Source: Sphingomonas cavernae
GTDB taxonomy: Bacteria; Pseudomonadota; Alphaproteobacteria; Sphingomonadales; Sphingomonadaceae
Direction: 5' to 3'
Assembly: GCF_003590775.1 (NCBI RefSeq)
Contig: NZ_QYUM01000003.1
Coordinates: 1,118,501-1,182,500, forward strand
Length of the DNA stretch: 64,000 nucleotides
Below the pieces are notes generated by a model. The model was not told where the DNA came from, searched no databases, and saw only the letters and a list, made by a program, of their open reading frames with translations. Positions 16,787 through 25,122 of this stretch are shown here, piece by piece (positions within the stretch are counted from its first letter, which is position 1; each line of letters starts with the position of its first letter). The position numbers were made by a program, and so were the translations under genes.

Positions 16787-17983
16787 TCAGCTCTCCTCGT
16801 CGTTCTCGACGCGGTCATTCTCGGCGCGGGTCATCACCAGTTTGCCGTGGCGCACGGCGAAGGCAAGCCTGCCCTCGACCAGCGCGAGCGCGTCGCTGCC
16901 GAACTGCTCGAAGCGCCAGCCCTCGAGTATCTGGAGGTTCTTGCGGTTGCCTGCCGCGAGCATTTCGAGCTCTTCGGTCCTGGCAAGCAGCCGGGGTGCC
17001 ACATTGGCATCGCGCGCGCGAATCTTGAGCAGCAGCTTGAGCAGGTCGGCCACCAGCGCGCCTTCGCGGCCAAGGCCGGGCTTGCGGTCGTCGCGCGACG
17101 GCATTTCAGCCGCCGGCAACGGCTTCGCCGCTTCCAGCGCCGCCATCATTCGCGATCCGATATCATTGCCCGCCCAGCTTCCCGAAAGCCCGCGCACACG
17201 CGCCAGATCGGACTGCACCTTGGGCGGGTGCGCGGCGAGGTCGGCCAGCGTTTCGTCCTTGACGATGCGGCCGCGCGGCAGGTTCTTGTTCTGCGCCTCG
17301 CGCTCGCGCCACGCCGCCAGCGCCTTCAGTCGTCCGAGCACCTCGGGCTTGCGGCTCGGCATCTTGACGCGTTGCCACACCTCTTCGGGCTCGTTCACAT
17401 AGTTGGATGGCTCGGCGATCCGTTCCATCTCCTGATCGAGCCATTCGCCGCGCCCGGTCTTGCGCAGCTTTTCGAGCATGCGCGGGAAAATCTTTGAAAG
17501 ATGCGTCACGTCGCCGATCGCATATTCGATCTGGCGCTTGTCGAGCGGGCGGCGGCTCCAGTCGGTGAAGCGTGCGCCCTTGTCGAGCGTGATCCCCAGC
17601 CAGCTATCGACAAGGTTCGAATAGCCCACCTGATCGCCCTGGCCCAGCGCCATCGCCGCGATCTGCGTGTCGAACAGCGGGTGCGGCGTCTTGCCCGTCA
17701 GATTGTGGACGATCTCGATATCCTGCCCGCCCGCGTGGAAGACCTTGAGCACGTCCTCATTGTTGACGAGCAGGTTGAGCAGCGGCGTCAGGTCCATGCC
17801 GTCGGCCTTGGGGTCGATCGCAGCCGCCTCGGCTTCGTCGGCGATCTGGATCAGGCAGAGATCGGGCCAATAGCTGTTCTCGCGCATGAACTCGGTGTCG
17901 ACCGCAATAAAGGGCGACCGGGACAGGCGTTCGCAGAGTTGGGCAAGCGTCTCGGAATCGGTAATCAGTGGATGGATATGCAT
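16787..17983 (-). CDS. rnd: ribonuclease D
   Basis: 3'-5' exoribonuclease that trims tRNA and other stable RNA precursors. The DEDD exonuclease domain occupies about residues 1-195. Exo I is PFIAVDTEFMRENSYWPDLC, Exo II lies around FHAGGQDIEIVHNL, and Exo III is YAIGDVTHL. One or two HRDC domains follow (about 200-290, WREREAQNKNLPRG, and the C-terminal part). At 398 aa it has typical RNase D length. The start is ATG at 17983, with AAGGGG 7 nt upstream; an in-frame TTG at 17986 is less likely. It is divergent from aspS, a conserved arrangement in sphingomonads as far as I recall. Confidence 0.95.
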   Translation of the reverse strand: MHIHPLITDSETLAQLCERLSRSPFIAVDTEFMRENSYWPDLCLIQIADEAEAAAIDPKADGMDLTPLLNLLVNNEDVLKVFHAGGQDIEIVHNLTGKTPHPLFDTQIAAMALGQGDQVGYSNLVDSWLGITLDKGARFTDWSRRPLDKRQIEYAIGDVTHLSKIFPRMLEKLRKTGRGEWLDQEMERIAEPSNYVNEPEEVWQRVKMPSRKPEVLGRLKALAAWREREAQNKNLPRGRIVKDETLADLAAHPPKVQSDLARVRGLSGSWAGNDIGSRMMAALEAAKPLPAAEMPSRDDRKPGLGREGALVADLLKLLLKIRARDANVAPRLLARTEELEMLAAGNRKNLQILEGWRFEQFGSDALALVEGRLAFAVRHGKLVMTRAENDRVENDEES

Positions 17984-18010
17984 CAAAGCCCCTTAGCGCC
18001 GACTCGCGGC

Positions 18011-18039
18011 TTGACAAAGCGGCTTTGCCCCTGTGTTAC
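18011..18039 (+). promoter_or_regulatory. candidate sigma-70-type promoter for aspS
   Basis: A consensus -35 hexamer TTGACA at 18011-18016 is followed 17 nt later by TGTTAC at 18034-18039 as a weak -10. It lies in the 104-bp divergent rnd-aspS gap, about 50 nt before the aspS start. The -35 match is perfect but the -10 is poor. Confidence 0.45.
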
Positions 18040-18087
18040 GCGGCCTTTGCTGGTCCGCACCACATATAATCGGAAAAGAAGAGCTTC

Positions 18088-19869
18088 ATGCACGCCTATC
18101 GCACGCACAACTGCGCCGAATTGCGCGCTTCCCATGTCGGGGAAACCGTCCGTCTCTCCGGCTGGATTCACCGCAAACGCGATCATGGCGGGCTGCTCTT
18201 TGTCGATTTGCGCGATCATTACGGCATCACCCAGATCGTCACCGACATCGATTCGGAGGCGTTCAAGGCGATCGACGGCGCGCGCGCCGAGTCAGTCATC
18301 ACGATCACGGGTGACGTGGTCGCCCGCTCGGCGGAGACGAAGAATTCCAACCTGCCGACAGGCGAGATCGAGCTGCGCGCGCGAGAGGTGACCGTCCAGT
18401 CGCAGGCGCAGGAACTGCCGCTTCCGGTCTTCGGCGATCAGGAATATCCCGAGGATATCCGCCTGAAATACCGTTTCCTCGATCTTCGCCGCGAGCGCAT
18501 CCACAACAATATCGTGCTGCGTTCGAAGGTGATCGCGTCGATCCGCAAACGCATGATCGGTCAGGGCTTCACCGAGTTCCAGACGCCGATCCTGACCGCG
18601 TCCTCGCCCGAAGGAGCGCGCGACTATCTCGTGCCCAGCCGCGTCCACCCCGGCAAATTCTACGCGCTCCCGCAGGCGCCGCAGATGTTCAAGCAGCTCC
18701 TGATGGTCGCGGGCTTCGATCGCTATTTCCAGATCGCGCCCTGCTTCCGCGACGAGGATGCGCGCGCCGACCGATCGCCCGGCGAGTTCTACCAGCTCGA
18801 TTTCGAGATGAGCTTCGTCACGCAGGACGACGTCTTCAACGCGATCGAGCCCGTGCTCCACGGCGTGTTCGAGGAATTCGCCAACGGCCGCAGCGTTACC
18901 CCGGCGCCGTTCCCGCGCATCCCGTACCGCGAATCGATGCTGAAATACGGCAACGACAAGCCCGATCTGCGCAACCCGATCATCATCAAGGATGTCTCCG
19001 ACCATTTCGTGGGCTCGGGCTTCGGCATCTTTGCCAACATCGTCGCAGGCGGCGGTGTGATCCGCGCGATCCCGGCACCCAAGGCGGGCGAAAAGAGCCG
19101 CAAATTCTTCGACGAGATGAACGACTGGTCGCGCCAGGAGGGCTTCTCCGGGCTCGGCTATATCAACATCAAGGGCGGCGAGGCGGGCGGCCCGATCGCC
19201 AAGAATCACGGCCCCGAAGCCACCGCAAAGCTGGTCGCGGCGCTCGGCCTCGGCCCCGATGACGGCGTGTTCTTCGCCGCCGGCAAGGAAGCCGACGCCG
19301 CGAAGCTCGCGGGACTTGCGCGCACGCGCGTCGGCGAGCAGCTCGAGCTCATCGACCCCAACACATTCGAATTCTGCTGGATCGTCGATTTCCCGATGTT
19401 CGAATGGGACGAGGACAACAAGAAGGTTGATTTCAGCCACAACCCCTTCTCGATGCCGCAGGGCGAGCTCGCCGCGCTGGAGACCAAGGATCCGCTCGAT
19501 ATCCTCGCCTATCAGTACGACATCGTCTGCAACGGCGTCGAGCTGTCGTCGGGCGCGATCCGGAACCACAAGCCCGAGATCATGTACAAGGCGTTCGAGA
19601 TCGCCGGGTACAGCAAGGAAGAGGTCGACACCAATTTCGCGGGCATGATCAACGCGTTCAAGTTCGGCGCGCCGCCGCATGGCGGCTCGGCGCCGGGCAT
19701 CGACCGCATCGTCATGCTGCTCGCCGACGAGCCCAATATCCGCGAGGTCATCGTCTTCCCGATGAACCAGAAGGCCGAGGATCTGATGATGGGCGCGCCG
19801 AGCGAGGTCAGCCCCAAGCAGCTCCGCGAACTTCATATCCGCCTCGTCGAGCCGCAGCAAAAGAGCTGA
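18088..19869 (+). CDS. aspS: aspartyl-tRNA synthetase (probably non-discriminating)
   Basis: Class II synthetase charging tRNA with aspartate. The 593-aa bacterial-type enzyme has an N-terminal OB-fold anticodon domain (about 1-110), a class II core split by a GAD insertion (about 290-400), and the ATP site in the final motif ([19 protein letters not shown]). Motif 2 is visible around [19 protein letters not shown]. In the OB fold the sequence [10 protein letters not shown] has His33 where E. coli AspRS has Leu30; His at this site marks non-discriminating enzymes that also aspartylate tRNA-Asn. ATG at 18088 follows AAGAAGAG. Confidence 0.97.
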   Translation: MHAYRTHNCAELRASHVGETVRLSGWIHRKRDHGGLLFVDLRDHYGITQIVTDIDSEAFKAIDGARAESVITITGDVVARSAETKNSNLPTGEIELRAREVTVQSQAQELPLPVFGDQEYPEDIRLKYRFLDLRRERIHNNIVLRSKVIASIRKRMIGQGFTEFQTPILTASSPEGARDYLVPSRVHPGKFYALPQAPQMFKQLLMVAGFDRYFQIAPCFRDEDARADRSPGEFYQLDFEMSFVTQDDVFNAIEPVLHGVFEEFANGRSVTPAPFPRIPYRESMLKYGNDKPDLRNPIIIKDVSDHFVGSGFGIFANIVAGGGVIRAIPAPKAGEKSRKFFDEMNDWSRQEGFSGLGYINIKGGEAGGPIAKNHGPEATAKLVAALGLGPDDGVFFAAGKEADAAKLAGLARTRVGEQLELIDPNTFEFCWIVDFPMFEWDEDNKKVDFSHNPFSMPQGELAALETKDPLDILAYQYDIVCNGVELSSGAIRNHKPEIMYKAFEIAGYSKEEVDTNFAGMINAFKFGAPPHGGSAPGIDRIVMLLADEPNIREVIVFPMNQKAEDLMMGAPSEVSPKQLRELHIRLVEPQQKS

Positions 19870-19892
19870 CCGACTGTCTCGAAACCGCACAA

Positions 19893-19990
19893 CCGTCATG
19901 CTGAACTTGTTTCAGCATCCATGAACACGGTATCGAACGAATAGGATCAACACCGTGTTCATGGACCCTGAAACGAGTTCAGGGTGACGG
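19893..19990. repeat. inverted repeat with CCATGAACAC inner stem (copy 2)
   Basis: A 98-bp hairpin-capable element between aspS and ppk2, bounded by CCGTCATGCTGAAC and GTTCAGGGTGACGG. The inner stem CCATGAACACGGT / ACCGTGTTCATGG is the same block found inside the 16265-16443 element and, partly, at 22879-23002. Confidence 0.8.
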
Positions 19991-20006
19991 AAGGAGCGCT
20001 TCGATC

Positions 20007-20789
20007 ATGCCCATCGATCTGGCCGATTACGAAAAAGGCGAAAAGTTCGACGGCGACTATGACGAGGCGCTGAAAGCCGCGCAGGAACGGCTTTCGCAGA
20101 TCCAGGCGGCCTACATCTATCGCGGTGCCCGTGCGATGCTCGTCTTCGAAGGATGGGACGCGGCGGGGAAGGGCGGTGTCATCAGCCGGCTGACCGGCGA
20201 ACTCGATCCGCGCTATTTCGAGGTGTGGCCAATCCAGGCGCCGACCGTTGAGGAGAAAGAACGCCATTTCCTCTGGCGCTTCTGGCAGAGATTACCCGGC
20301 GCCTCGGACATCAACATCTTCGACCGGAGCTGGTACGGTCGCGTGCTCGTCGAGCGCGTCGAGGGCTTCGCGAGCGAGGCGGAATGGCGCCGCGGCTATG
20401 ACGAGATCAACGAGTTCGAGGCGCAGCAGAAGGATTGCGGCACGACAATCGTCAAGCTGTTCCTCCACATCACCCAGGAGGAGCAGGACGATCGTATCCG
20501 CAAGCGGCTCGATCATCCGTGGAAGCGGTGGAAAACGGGGGCCGAGGATTTCCGCAACCGCGCACGGCGCGCCGACTATCTCGTCGCGATGCAGGACATG
20601 TTCGCGCGTACCGATACGCGCTGGGCGCCCTGGACGGTGTTCGACGCCAACAATAAAAAGGCCGCGCGTATCGCGATCCTCAATCATGTTGCGGACAGGC
20701 TCGCCGCGAACGTCAGCATGGATCCGCCGGCACTCGATCCGGAGGTGCTCAAGATCGCTGCGAAACAGATCGGCTATCGCGCCGACTGA
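20007..20789 (+). CDS. ppk2: polyphosphate kinase 2 family protein
   Basis: PPK2-type enzymes use polyphosphate to phosphorylate nucleoside di- or monophosphates, running mainly in the direction opposite to PPK1. The 260-aa single-domain protein has Walker A EGWDAAGKGG (Lys55) and the Walker B-like FDRSWYGRVLVERVEG. The lid region HPWKRWKTGAEDFRNRARR is typical of class I (NDP-phosphorylating) enzymes. It is a single-gene unit downstream of aspS, separated by a repeat and with GGAAGGAG before the ATG. The substrate class is inferred from overall layout and has not been resolved. Confidence 0.93.
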   Translation: MPIDLADYEKGEKFDGDYDEALKAAQERLSQIQAAYIYRGARAMLVFEGWDAAGKGGVISRLTGELDPRYFEVWPIQAPTVEEKERHFLWRFWQRLPGASDINIFDRSWYGRVLVERVEGFASEAEWRRGYDEINEFEAQQKDCGTTIVKLFLHITQEEQDDRIRKRLDHPWKRWKTGAEDFRNRARRADYLVAMQDMFARTDTRWAPWTVFDANNKKAARIAILNHVADRLAANVSMDPPALDPEVLKIAAKQIGYRAD

Positions 20790-20799
20790 CCTTCCGTTT

Positions 20800-20816
20800 G
20801 ATCGATGCACTCGATC
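20800..20816. promoter_or_regulatory. candidate operator: GATCGA-N5-TCGATC inverted repeat
   Basis: A perfect 6-bp inverted repeat with a 5-nt spacer in the 208-bp gap upstream of the peroxiredoxin gene. A further imperfect palindrome lies at about 20927-20952 (GGTTT...AAACC). Either could bind a redox regulator, but neither matches a consensus I can assign. The rest of the gap shows nothing else recognisable except the AAGGAG ribosome site. Confidence 0.25.
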
Positions 20817-20997
20817 ATAGCGCGCTGAATAATCGATTGGATGATCTGCTGCGTTCGCGTTATGTGCATCTCCGTCGGGCGGTTCCGCTCGGCAAACAGC
20901 TAAAGAAAAAGATTTCAGGAGAGTGGTTTGGTCCGAACCGGTCCTAAACCGCCCTCCATGTTGCGATGCAGCCAGTTTTGAACAAGGAGAATACGAA

Positions 20998-21543
20998 ATG
21001 GCACTTACCGTTGGCGACAAGTTCCCCGCCCTCACCGTTCCCGTCCAGCAGGGCACCTCGGCGCTTCCCGCCGGCGAGACGATCGATCTCGGCAAGACCG
21101 ACGGCAAGTGGAAGGTCGTGTTCTACTGGCCCAAGGACTTCACCTTCATCTGTCCGACCGAAATCATCGGCTATGGCGAGCTGGTCAAGGATCTCGCGGA
21201 TCGCGACGCCGTCCTGATCGGCGCGTCGACCGACACCGATTTCGTCCACTTCGCGTGGCGCAAGTCGGACGAACGTCTGGCGAACTGCGATTTCCCCTGG
21301 ATCGCGGACAACAAGAAGGAACTGGCTGAGGCTCTGGGCATCGTCGCGAAGGAAGAGGGCGTTGCCTACCGCGCCACCTTCATCGTCGATCCGCACAATG
21401 TGATCCAGCACGTGACGGTGAACGGCCTCAACCAGGGCCGCAACCCGTCCGAGGCGATCCGCGTTCTCGACGCGCTGCAGACCGACGAGCTCTGCCCCTG
21501 CAACTGGCAGGCGGGCGAAGAGGTCCTCAAGCCGGCCGCCTGA
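20998..21543 (+). CDS. ahpC: AhpC-type peroxiredoxin
   Basis: Thiol peroxidase that reduces hydrogen peroxide, organic peroxides or peroxynitrite in the cytosol. The 181-aa protein has the peroxidatic motif DFTFICPTEI (Cys52) and resolving-region cysteines Cys166 and Cys168 in DELCPCNW. It most resembles the AhpC that works with AhpD, and an AhpD gene follows at 21741. Start ATG 20998 has AAGGAG 8 nt upstream. A terminator (21564) and an 80-bp repeat separate it from ahpD, so the two could be expressed unequally. Confidence 0.95.
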   Translation: MALTVGDKFPALTVPVQQGTSALPAGETIDLGKTDGKWKVVFYWPKDFTFICPTEIIGYGELVKDLADRDAVLIGASTDTDFVHFAWRKSDERLANCDFPWIADNKKELAEALGIVAKEEGVAYRATFIVDPHNVIQHVTVNGLNQGRNPSEAIRVLDALQTDELCPCNWQAGEEVLKPAA

Positions 21544-21563
21544 TCACGGTTCTGACCTGATCG

Positions 21564-21603
21564 AAAGGGGCGCGGGGTTCACACAATTCCGCGCCCTTTT
21601 TTT
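21564..21603 (+). terminator. rho-independent terminator after ahpC
   Basis: Stem GGGCGCGG (21568-21575) / CCGCGCCC (21589-21596) with flanking AAAG...CTTT extending the stem, followed by a run of seven Ts. A textbook intrinsic terminator directly after the peroxiredoxin gene. Confidence 0.85.
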
Positions 21604-21631
21604 ATGCCGGCGCTGCCGGCCAGACGCTCGG

Positions 21632-21711
21632 AGTACCCCGGCGAAAGCCGGGGTCCAGGAGTCACTTGCACCGAGCCCGTCACACTGGACCCCGGCTTTC
21701 GCCGGGGTACT
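21632..21711. repeat. 80-bp paired palindromic element (copy 2)
   Basis: 27-bp arms 21632-21658 and 21685-21711 are perfect reverse complements (core CCCCGGCGAAAGCCGGGG) around a 26-nt linker. This is the cleanest copy of the family. It lies between the ahpC terminator and the ahpD ribosome site, ending 29 nt before the ahpD start. Confidence 0.92.
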
Positions 21712-21740
21712 TCAAATCAGTCTTTCAAGGAGAACACCCC

Positions 21741-22262
21741 ATGTCGCTCAAGGAATTTGCGGAAACGCTTCCCGATTTCGCCAAGGATATCCGCCTCAAC
21801 GTCGGTTCGCTGCTCAACGACGCCGCACTTGGCGACCAGCGCAAATATGGCCTGCTGCTCGCGACCGCGCACGGCACGGGCTACAAGCCGCTCGTCGACG
21901 CCGCCGAGGCCGAAGTTGAGGGCAAACTGTCGCCCGAAGCCGCCAACGCCGCGCGCGCGGCCGCCGCGATCATGGCGATGAACAACGTCTATTACCGCTT
22001 CGTCCACCTCGCTTCGAACAAGGAATATGCGACCTTGCCGGCAAAGCTGCGCATGAACGTGATCGGCAATCCGGGCATCGAGAAGGCCGATTTCGAACTC
22101 TTCAGCCTTGCCGTGTCGGCGCAGAATGGCTGCGGCATGTGCATCGACAGCCATGAAAAGGTGCTCCAGCAGCACGGCGTCAACGCGGAGACGATCCAGA
22201 GCGCCGCGCGTATCGGCGCGGTGATGACCGCGGTTGCCACGATCCATTCGGCGGTGGCCTGA
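21741..22262 (+). CDS. ahpD: alkyl hydroperoxide reductase AhpD
   Basis: A 173-aa all-helical CMD-family protein that, in mycobacteria, reduces AhpC using lipoylated dihydrolipoamide succinyltransferase as electron source. The active-site CxxC is Cys131/Cys134 with His138 in NGCGMCIDSHEKVLQQHG; the spacing and numbering almost coincide with mycobacterial AhpD. Length is also typical. AAGGAGAA lies just before ATG 21741. It follows ahpC, which supports the pairing and makes an independent CMD function unlikely. Confidence 0.94.
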   Translation: MSLKEFAETLPDFAKDIRLNVGSLLNDAALGDQRKYGLLLATAHGTGYKPLVDAAEAEVEGKLSPEAANAARAAAAIMAMNNVYYRFVHLASNKEYATLPAKLRMNVIGNPGIEKADFELFSLAVSAQNGCGMCIDSHEKVLQQHGVNAETIQSAARIGAVMTAVATIHSAVA

Positions 22263-22277
22263 TCCAAACCCCTCCCG

Positions 22278-22372
22278 GTGTCATCCCCGCGAAAGCGGGG
22301 ATCCAAGCGGTGCTTCAGCCATCGCCGCGCTTGCCAGCATTGTATGGATTCCCGCTTTCGCGGGAATGACAC
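22278..22372. repeat. paired palindromic repeat between ahpD and greB
   Basis: A 95-bp arm-linker-arm element: left arm 22278-22305 (GTGTCATCCCCGCGAAAGCG...), right arm 22345-22372 in inverted orientation. It has the GCGAAAGC / GCTTTCGC loop of the 80-bp family but GTGTCAT termini and a 39-nt linker. It lies between convergent genes, so it may terminate both. Confidence 0.85.
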
Positions 22373-22380
22373 TGAGGGAA

Positions 22381-22866
22381 TCAATTGGTCGGATAGCTGA
22401 TCGTCAGTATCTCATATTCGCGCGGGCCTGCGGGCAGTTCCACCCGTCGGACATCGCCCACGCCCGCACCCCGCAGCGCGCGAGCGATCGGCGCATTCCA
22501 GCCGACCAGGCCCTTGCCCGCATCGGCTTCGTCATCGCCAACCAGCGTCAATATCTTTTCGCGGTCGTCCTCGTCGACGATCGTGATCGTTGCGCCGAAA
22601 AACACGCGCCCGCGATCCTCCTGCCGCGCGGGGTCGACCACCTTGGCGGCCTTCATCTTCTTCGATAGCCGGTTCAATGTCCGGTCGATCTCGCGCAGCC
22701 GCTTGCGGCCATAGATATAGTCGCCATTCTCCGAACGGTCGCCATTGCCCGCCGCCCAACTGATCGTCTCGACCAGCCTGGGTCGCTCGACCGCGAACAG
22801 TGCGTCATATTCGGCGCGCAGCCGCGCATAGCCCTGCGGCGTGATGTAATTGGGACGGTCGTTCAT
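22381..22866 (-). CDS. greB: transcription elongation factor GreB
   Basis: Stimulates the intrinsic RNA cleavage of backtracked RNA polymerase through a coiled-coil inserted in the secondary channel. The 161-aa protein has the N-terminal coiled coil (PNYITPQGYARLRAEYDALF to MKAAKVVDP), with the GreB-like middle DRSENGDYIYGRKRLREIDR. The C-terminal FKBP-like domain has VFFGATITIVDEDD and GWNAPIARALRGAGVGD. The basic patch favours GreB over GreA. ATG at 22866; its upstream side is a long repeat, so a promoter was not identified. Confidence 0.92.
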   Translation of the reverse strand: MNDRPNYITPQGYARLRAEYDALFAVERPRLVETISWAAGNGDRSENGDYIYGRKRLREIDRTLNRLSKKMKAAKVVDPARQEDRGRVFFGATITIVDEDDREKILTLVGDDEADAGKGLVGWNAPIARALRGAGVGDVRRVELPAGPREYEILTISYPTN

Positions 22867-22878
22867 GAGAGCCTCATA

Positions 22879-23002
22879 CCGTCATGCTGAACTTGTTTCA
22901 GCATCCATGAACACCACCCTTCGAGAATAATCTCCGCGGCTCGCGTTGATGGACCCTGAAACAAGCCTGTCCTGAGCTTGCCGAAGGGTTCAGGGTGACG
23001 GC
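22879..23002. repeat. inverted repeat with CCATGAACAC arm (copy 3, interrupted)
   Basis: Starts CCGTCATGCTGAAC and ends GTTCAGGGTGACGG, like the 19893-19990 element. The right arm contains a roughly 20-nt insertion (CCTGAGCTTGCCGAAGGG region) and the inner stem is degraded. It lies between the slt and greB genes, both on the minus strand. Confidence 0.75.
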
Positions 23003-23011
23003 GATGTTGAC

Positions 23012-25024
23012 TTAACCCGGCGAACGCTTGCCGAGATACCATGACAGCGGCATCCGCGACCCGCGCGAACGCGCGCGATCGGGGTGCATCGCGTCGTAAA
23101 CCACCGCATTCTCGAGAACGCGCTGCACATAGTTGCGCGTCTCGAACAGCGGAATCGCCTCGACCCAGTCGATGATGTCCACACTTCCCGTGCGCGGGTC
23201 GCCATTGGCGGCCAGCCATTTGTTCACATTGCCCGGCCCCGCGTTATACGCCGCAACCGCAAGCGGATAGCTGCCGCCATAATAGCTGAGCATCCGTCCG
23301 AAATAGGTCGAACCGAGCCGGATATTGTAGCTCGGATCGCGTGTCAGCGCGCCCAGATCGTAGCTCATGCCCAGCTTGCCCGCGGTCTCGCGCGCGGTGC
23401 CCGGCATCAACTGCATCAGCCCGCGCGCGCCCGCATGGCTCACGGCCTCGCGGTCGAACTGGCTTTCCTGCCGCGTGATGGCGTGGATCATCGTGAACTG
23501 CGTCTCATGCCCCGAAGGCACGCTCACCACCGGAAAGCCTGCCCTTACATAGTCATTATGGCCGTTCAGGCCGGCGCTGCGCCCGATCATCACCGCCAGA
23601 TCGGGACGTCGAATCTGCGTCGCCAGTTCGGTGGCGAAATGATGATCGAGGTCGCTTTTGGCGTCGCTGGAAATGGTGCGCAGGAACAATGTCTGGTCGC
23701 GCCAGTCGTCGATCTCGCCGAGCAGCCTGGCGGCCTTGACCACGCTGCGGTTGAAGAAGGCCGAGCGTTCGGCGGCCGAGGGGGTGATCGATGCGGTCGG
23801 CGTCGGCGCGGGGATTGGACGGCCGAGCCGTTCGAGCGCGAGCTGGCCGTAAAACTGATCGGGAAAGCCCGCCGCCTGTCCGAAAAAGCCGTTGGCTTCC
23901 GCGCCGCGCCCTGCGGCCAGCGCCGCGCGTGCCGCCCAGTAATAGCCCTTGGACTGCGTCTGGGGGGAACGCGCGGCGGTTGCGTAGCGGCGGAACATCC
24001 CGATCGCGTCCGCAGGCCGACCCAGCCGCTGCATCGCGACCGTGCCCGCCAGCCAGACAAGACTGGTATAGTCGTCGCGCTCGCCGAGCGGGCGGTCGCG
24101 CACGTCGATGCCGGGCGCATAGGCGTCGTCGACGCGCGAGGCGATGCTGTAGGCGAGCTGGTATTGCCGATCGTTCGCCGCGCCGCGCGCGTTGGTCAGC
24201 AGCGTCTCGTACCATTCTTCGGCATCGAGTGGCTGTTTCGTCAGGTTTCGCGGAGAGGAGAGCAACGCGCGCGCCGATGCCACCTGGCTGGTGTTGCGCA
24301 GCCAGCCAGCGCGGTCGACGATATAGCCCGGGTCGTTGCGGTATTGCGCGTCGATCGCGCTCGCCTTTGCCGCTGCGTCGGGAGCGCGCGTCTGCATTGC
24401 GATGCGCGCGTCGAAAAACTGCCGCTTGGCCCCTGACACAAGGCTTAGCTGGCGCACCGCGCTGCTGGTGCTGCCTTCCCAGAGCAGCTTTTCCATGCGC
24501 TGGTCATGATCGGTCTGGGTGAGCGCGGACGAAAACATGCCGAGAATGCGCGCTTCGTCCTCGGGAGGCAGCGCGCCGCCCAGCCAGGCGCGGCGTGCGG
24601 CAGCGCGCGCCTCTTCCTGTTGGCCAAGCGCGGCCAGCGCCACTGCGTGGCGCGCGTTGCCCGTCGCCGTCAGCGCTGGCTGGCGCGCGAAATAGGCGTT
24701 TACCTGCTGTGGGGAATCGCGATTGGGATCGATCCGGCCCTCGGTGGTCTTGCGCATCGCGCTTTCGCCAGGCCAGCCCGGATTGGCGATGAGGAAGCTG
24801 GCGTAGGAGGAAAAGGGGAAGCTGTCGCTCTGGCGCAGCCGGTTCCACTGCACCACCGATTCGCCTACCGGATCCATCCGCGACGGCGGCTGCAGACTTG
24901 CCGCGCCCCCGCTGATCTGCGCGCGATACCAGCTCCGCTGGTCGGCGGTCAGGTTCTGGGCGATTGCGGCGCTGGAAGAAAAGAGCAGCCCTGCGGCGAT
25001 CAATCGTACAACCATGCTGGACAT
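23012..25024 (-). CDS. slt: soluble lytic murein transglycosylase
   Basis: Periplasmic enzyme cleaving the MurNAc-GlcNAc bond of peptidoglycan with 1,6-anhydro product formation. A signal peptide (VVRLIAAGLLFSSSAAIAQ) is followed by a long alpha-helical superhelix (about 30-480). The C-terminal SLT domain has catalytic Glu520 in AITRQESQFDREAVSHAGAR, then GLMQLMPGTARETAGKLG and VAAYNAGPGNVNKWL. It is 670 aa from ATG 25024, which starts just before the signal peptide; the frame is open further upstream to 25102. It is divergent from dapA, another cell-wall precursor gene, across a 98-bp gap with no recognisable operator. Confidence 0.93.
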   Translation of the reverse strand: MSSMVVRLIAAGLLFSSSAAIAQNLTADQRSWYRAQISGGAASLQPPSRMDPVGESVVQWNRLRQSDSFPFSSYASFLIANPGWPGESAMRKTTEGRIDPNRDSPQQVNAYFARQPALTATGNARHAVALAALGQQEEARAAARRAWLGGALPPEDEARILGMFSSALTQTDHDQRMEKLLWEGSTSSAVRQLSLVSGAKRQFFDARIAMQTRAPDAAAKASAIDAQYRNDPGYIVDRAGWLRNTSQVASARALLSSPRNLTKQPLDAEEWYETLLTNARGAANDRQYQLAYSIASRVDDAYAPGIDVRDRPLGERDDYTSLVWLAGTVAMQRLGRPADAIGMFRRYATAARSPQTQSKGYYWAARAALAAGRGAEANGFFGQAAGFPDQFYGQLALERLGRPIPAPTPTASITPSAAERSAFFNRSVVKAARLLGEIDDWRDQTLFLRTISSDAKSDLDHHFATELATQIRRPDLAVMIGRSAGLNGHNDYVRAGFPVVSVPSGHETQFTMIHAITRQESQFDREAVSHAGARGLMQLMPGTARETAGKLGMSYDLGALTRDPSYNIRLGSTYFGRMLSYYGGSYPLAVAAYNAGPGNVNKWLAANGDPRTGSVDIIDWVEAIPLFETRNYVQRVLENAVVYDAMHPDRARSRGSRMPLSWYLGKRSPG

Positions 25025-25122
25025 GTTGGTGGTGCGGTCCTTATCAGGCGCGGAACATGGGGACATCCGTGACATAGCCGTATCTATGACGCGGAATGCC
25101 ATCGAAATGAAGGAGTAAAGGC

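Noticed and set aside
18292-19899. 535-codon minus-strand frame opposite aspS
   Set aside because: Antisense shadow of a well-conserved synthetase.
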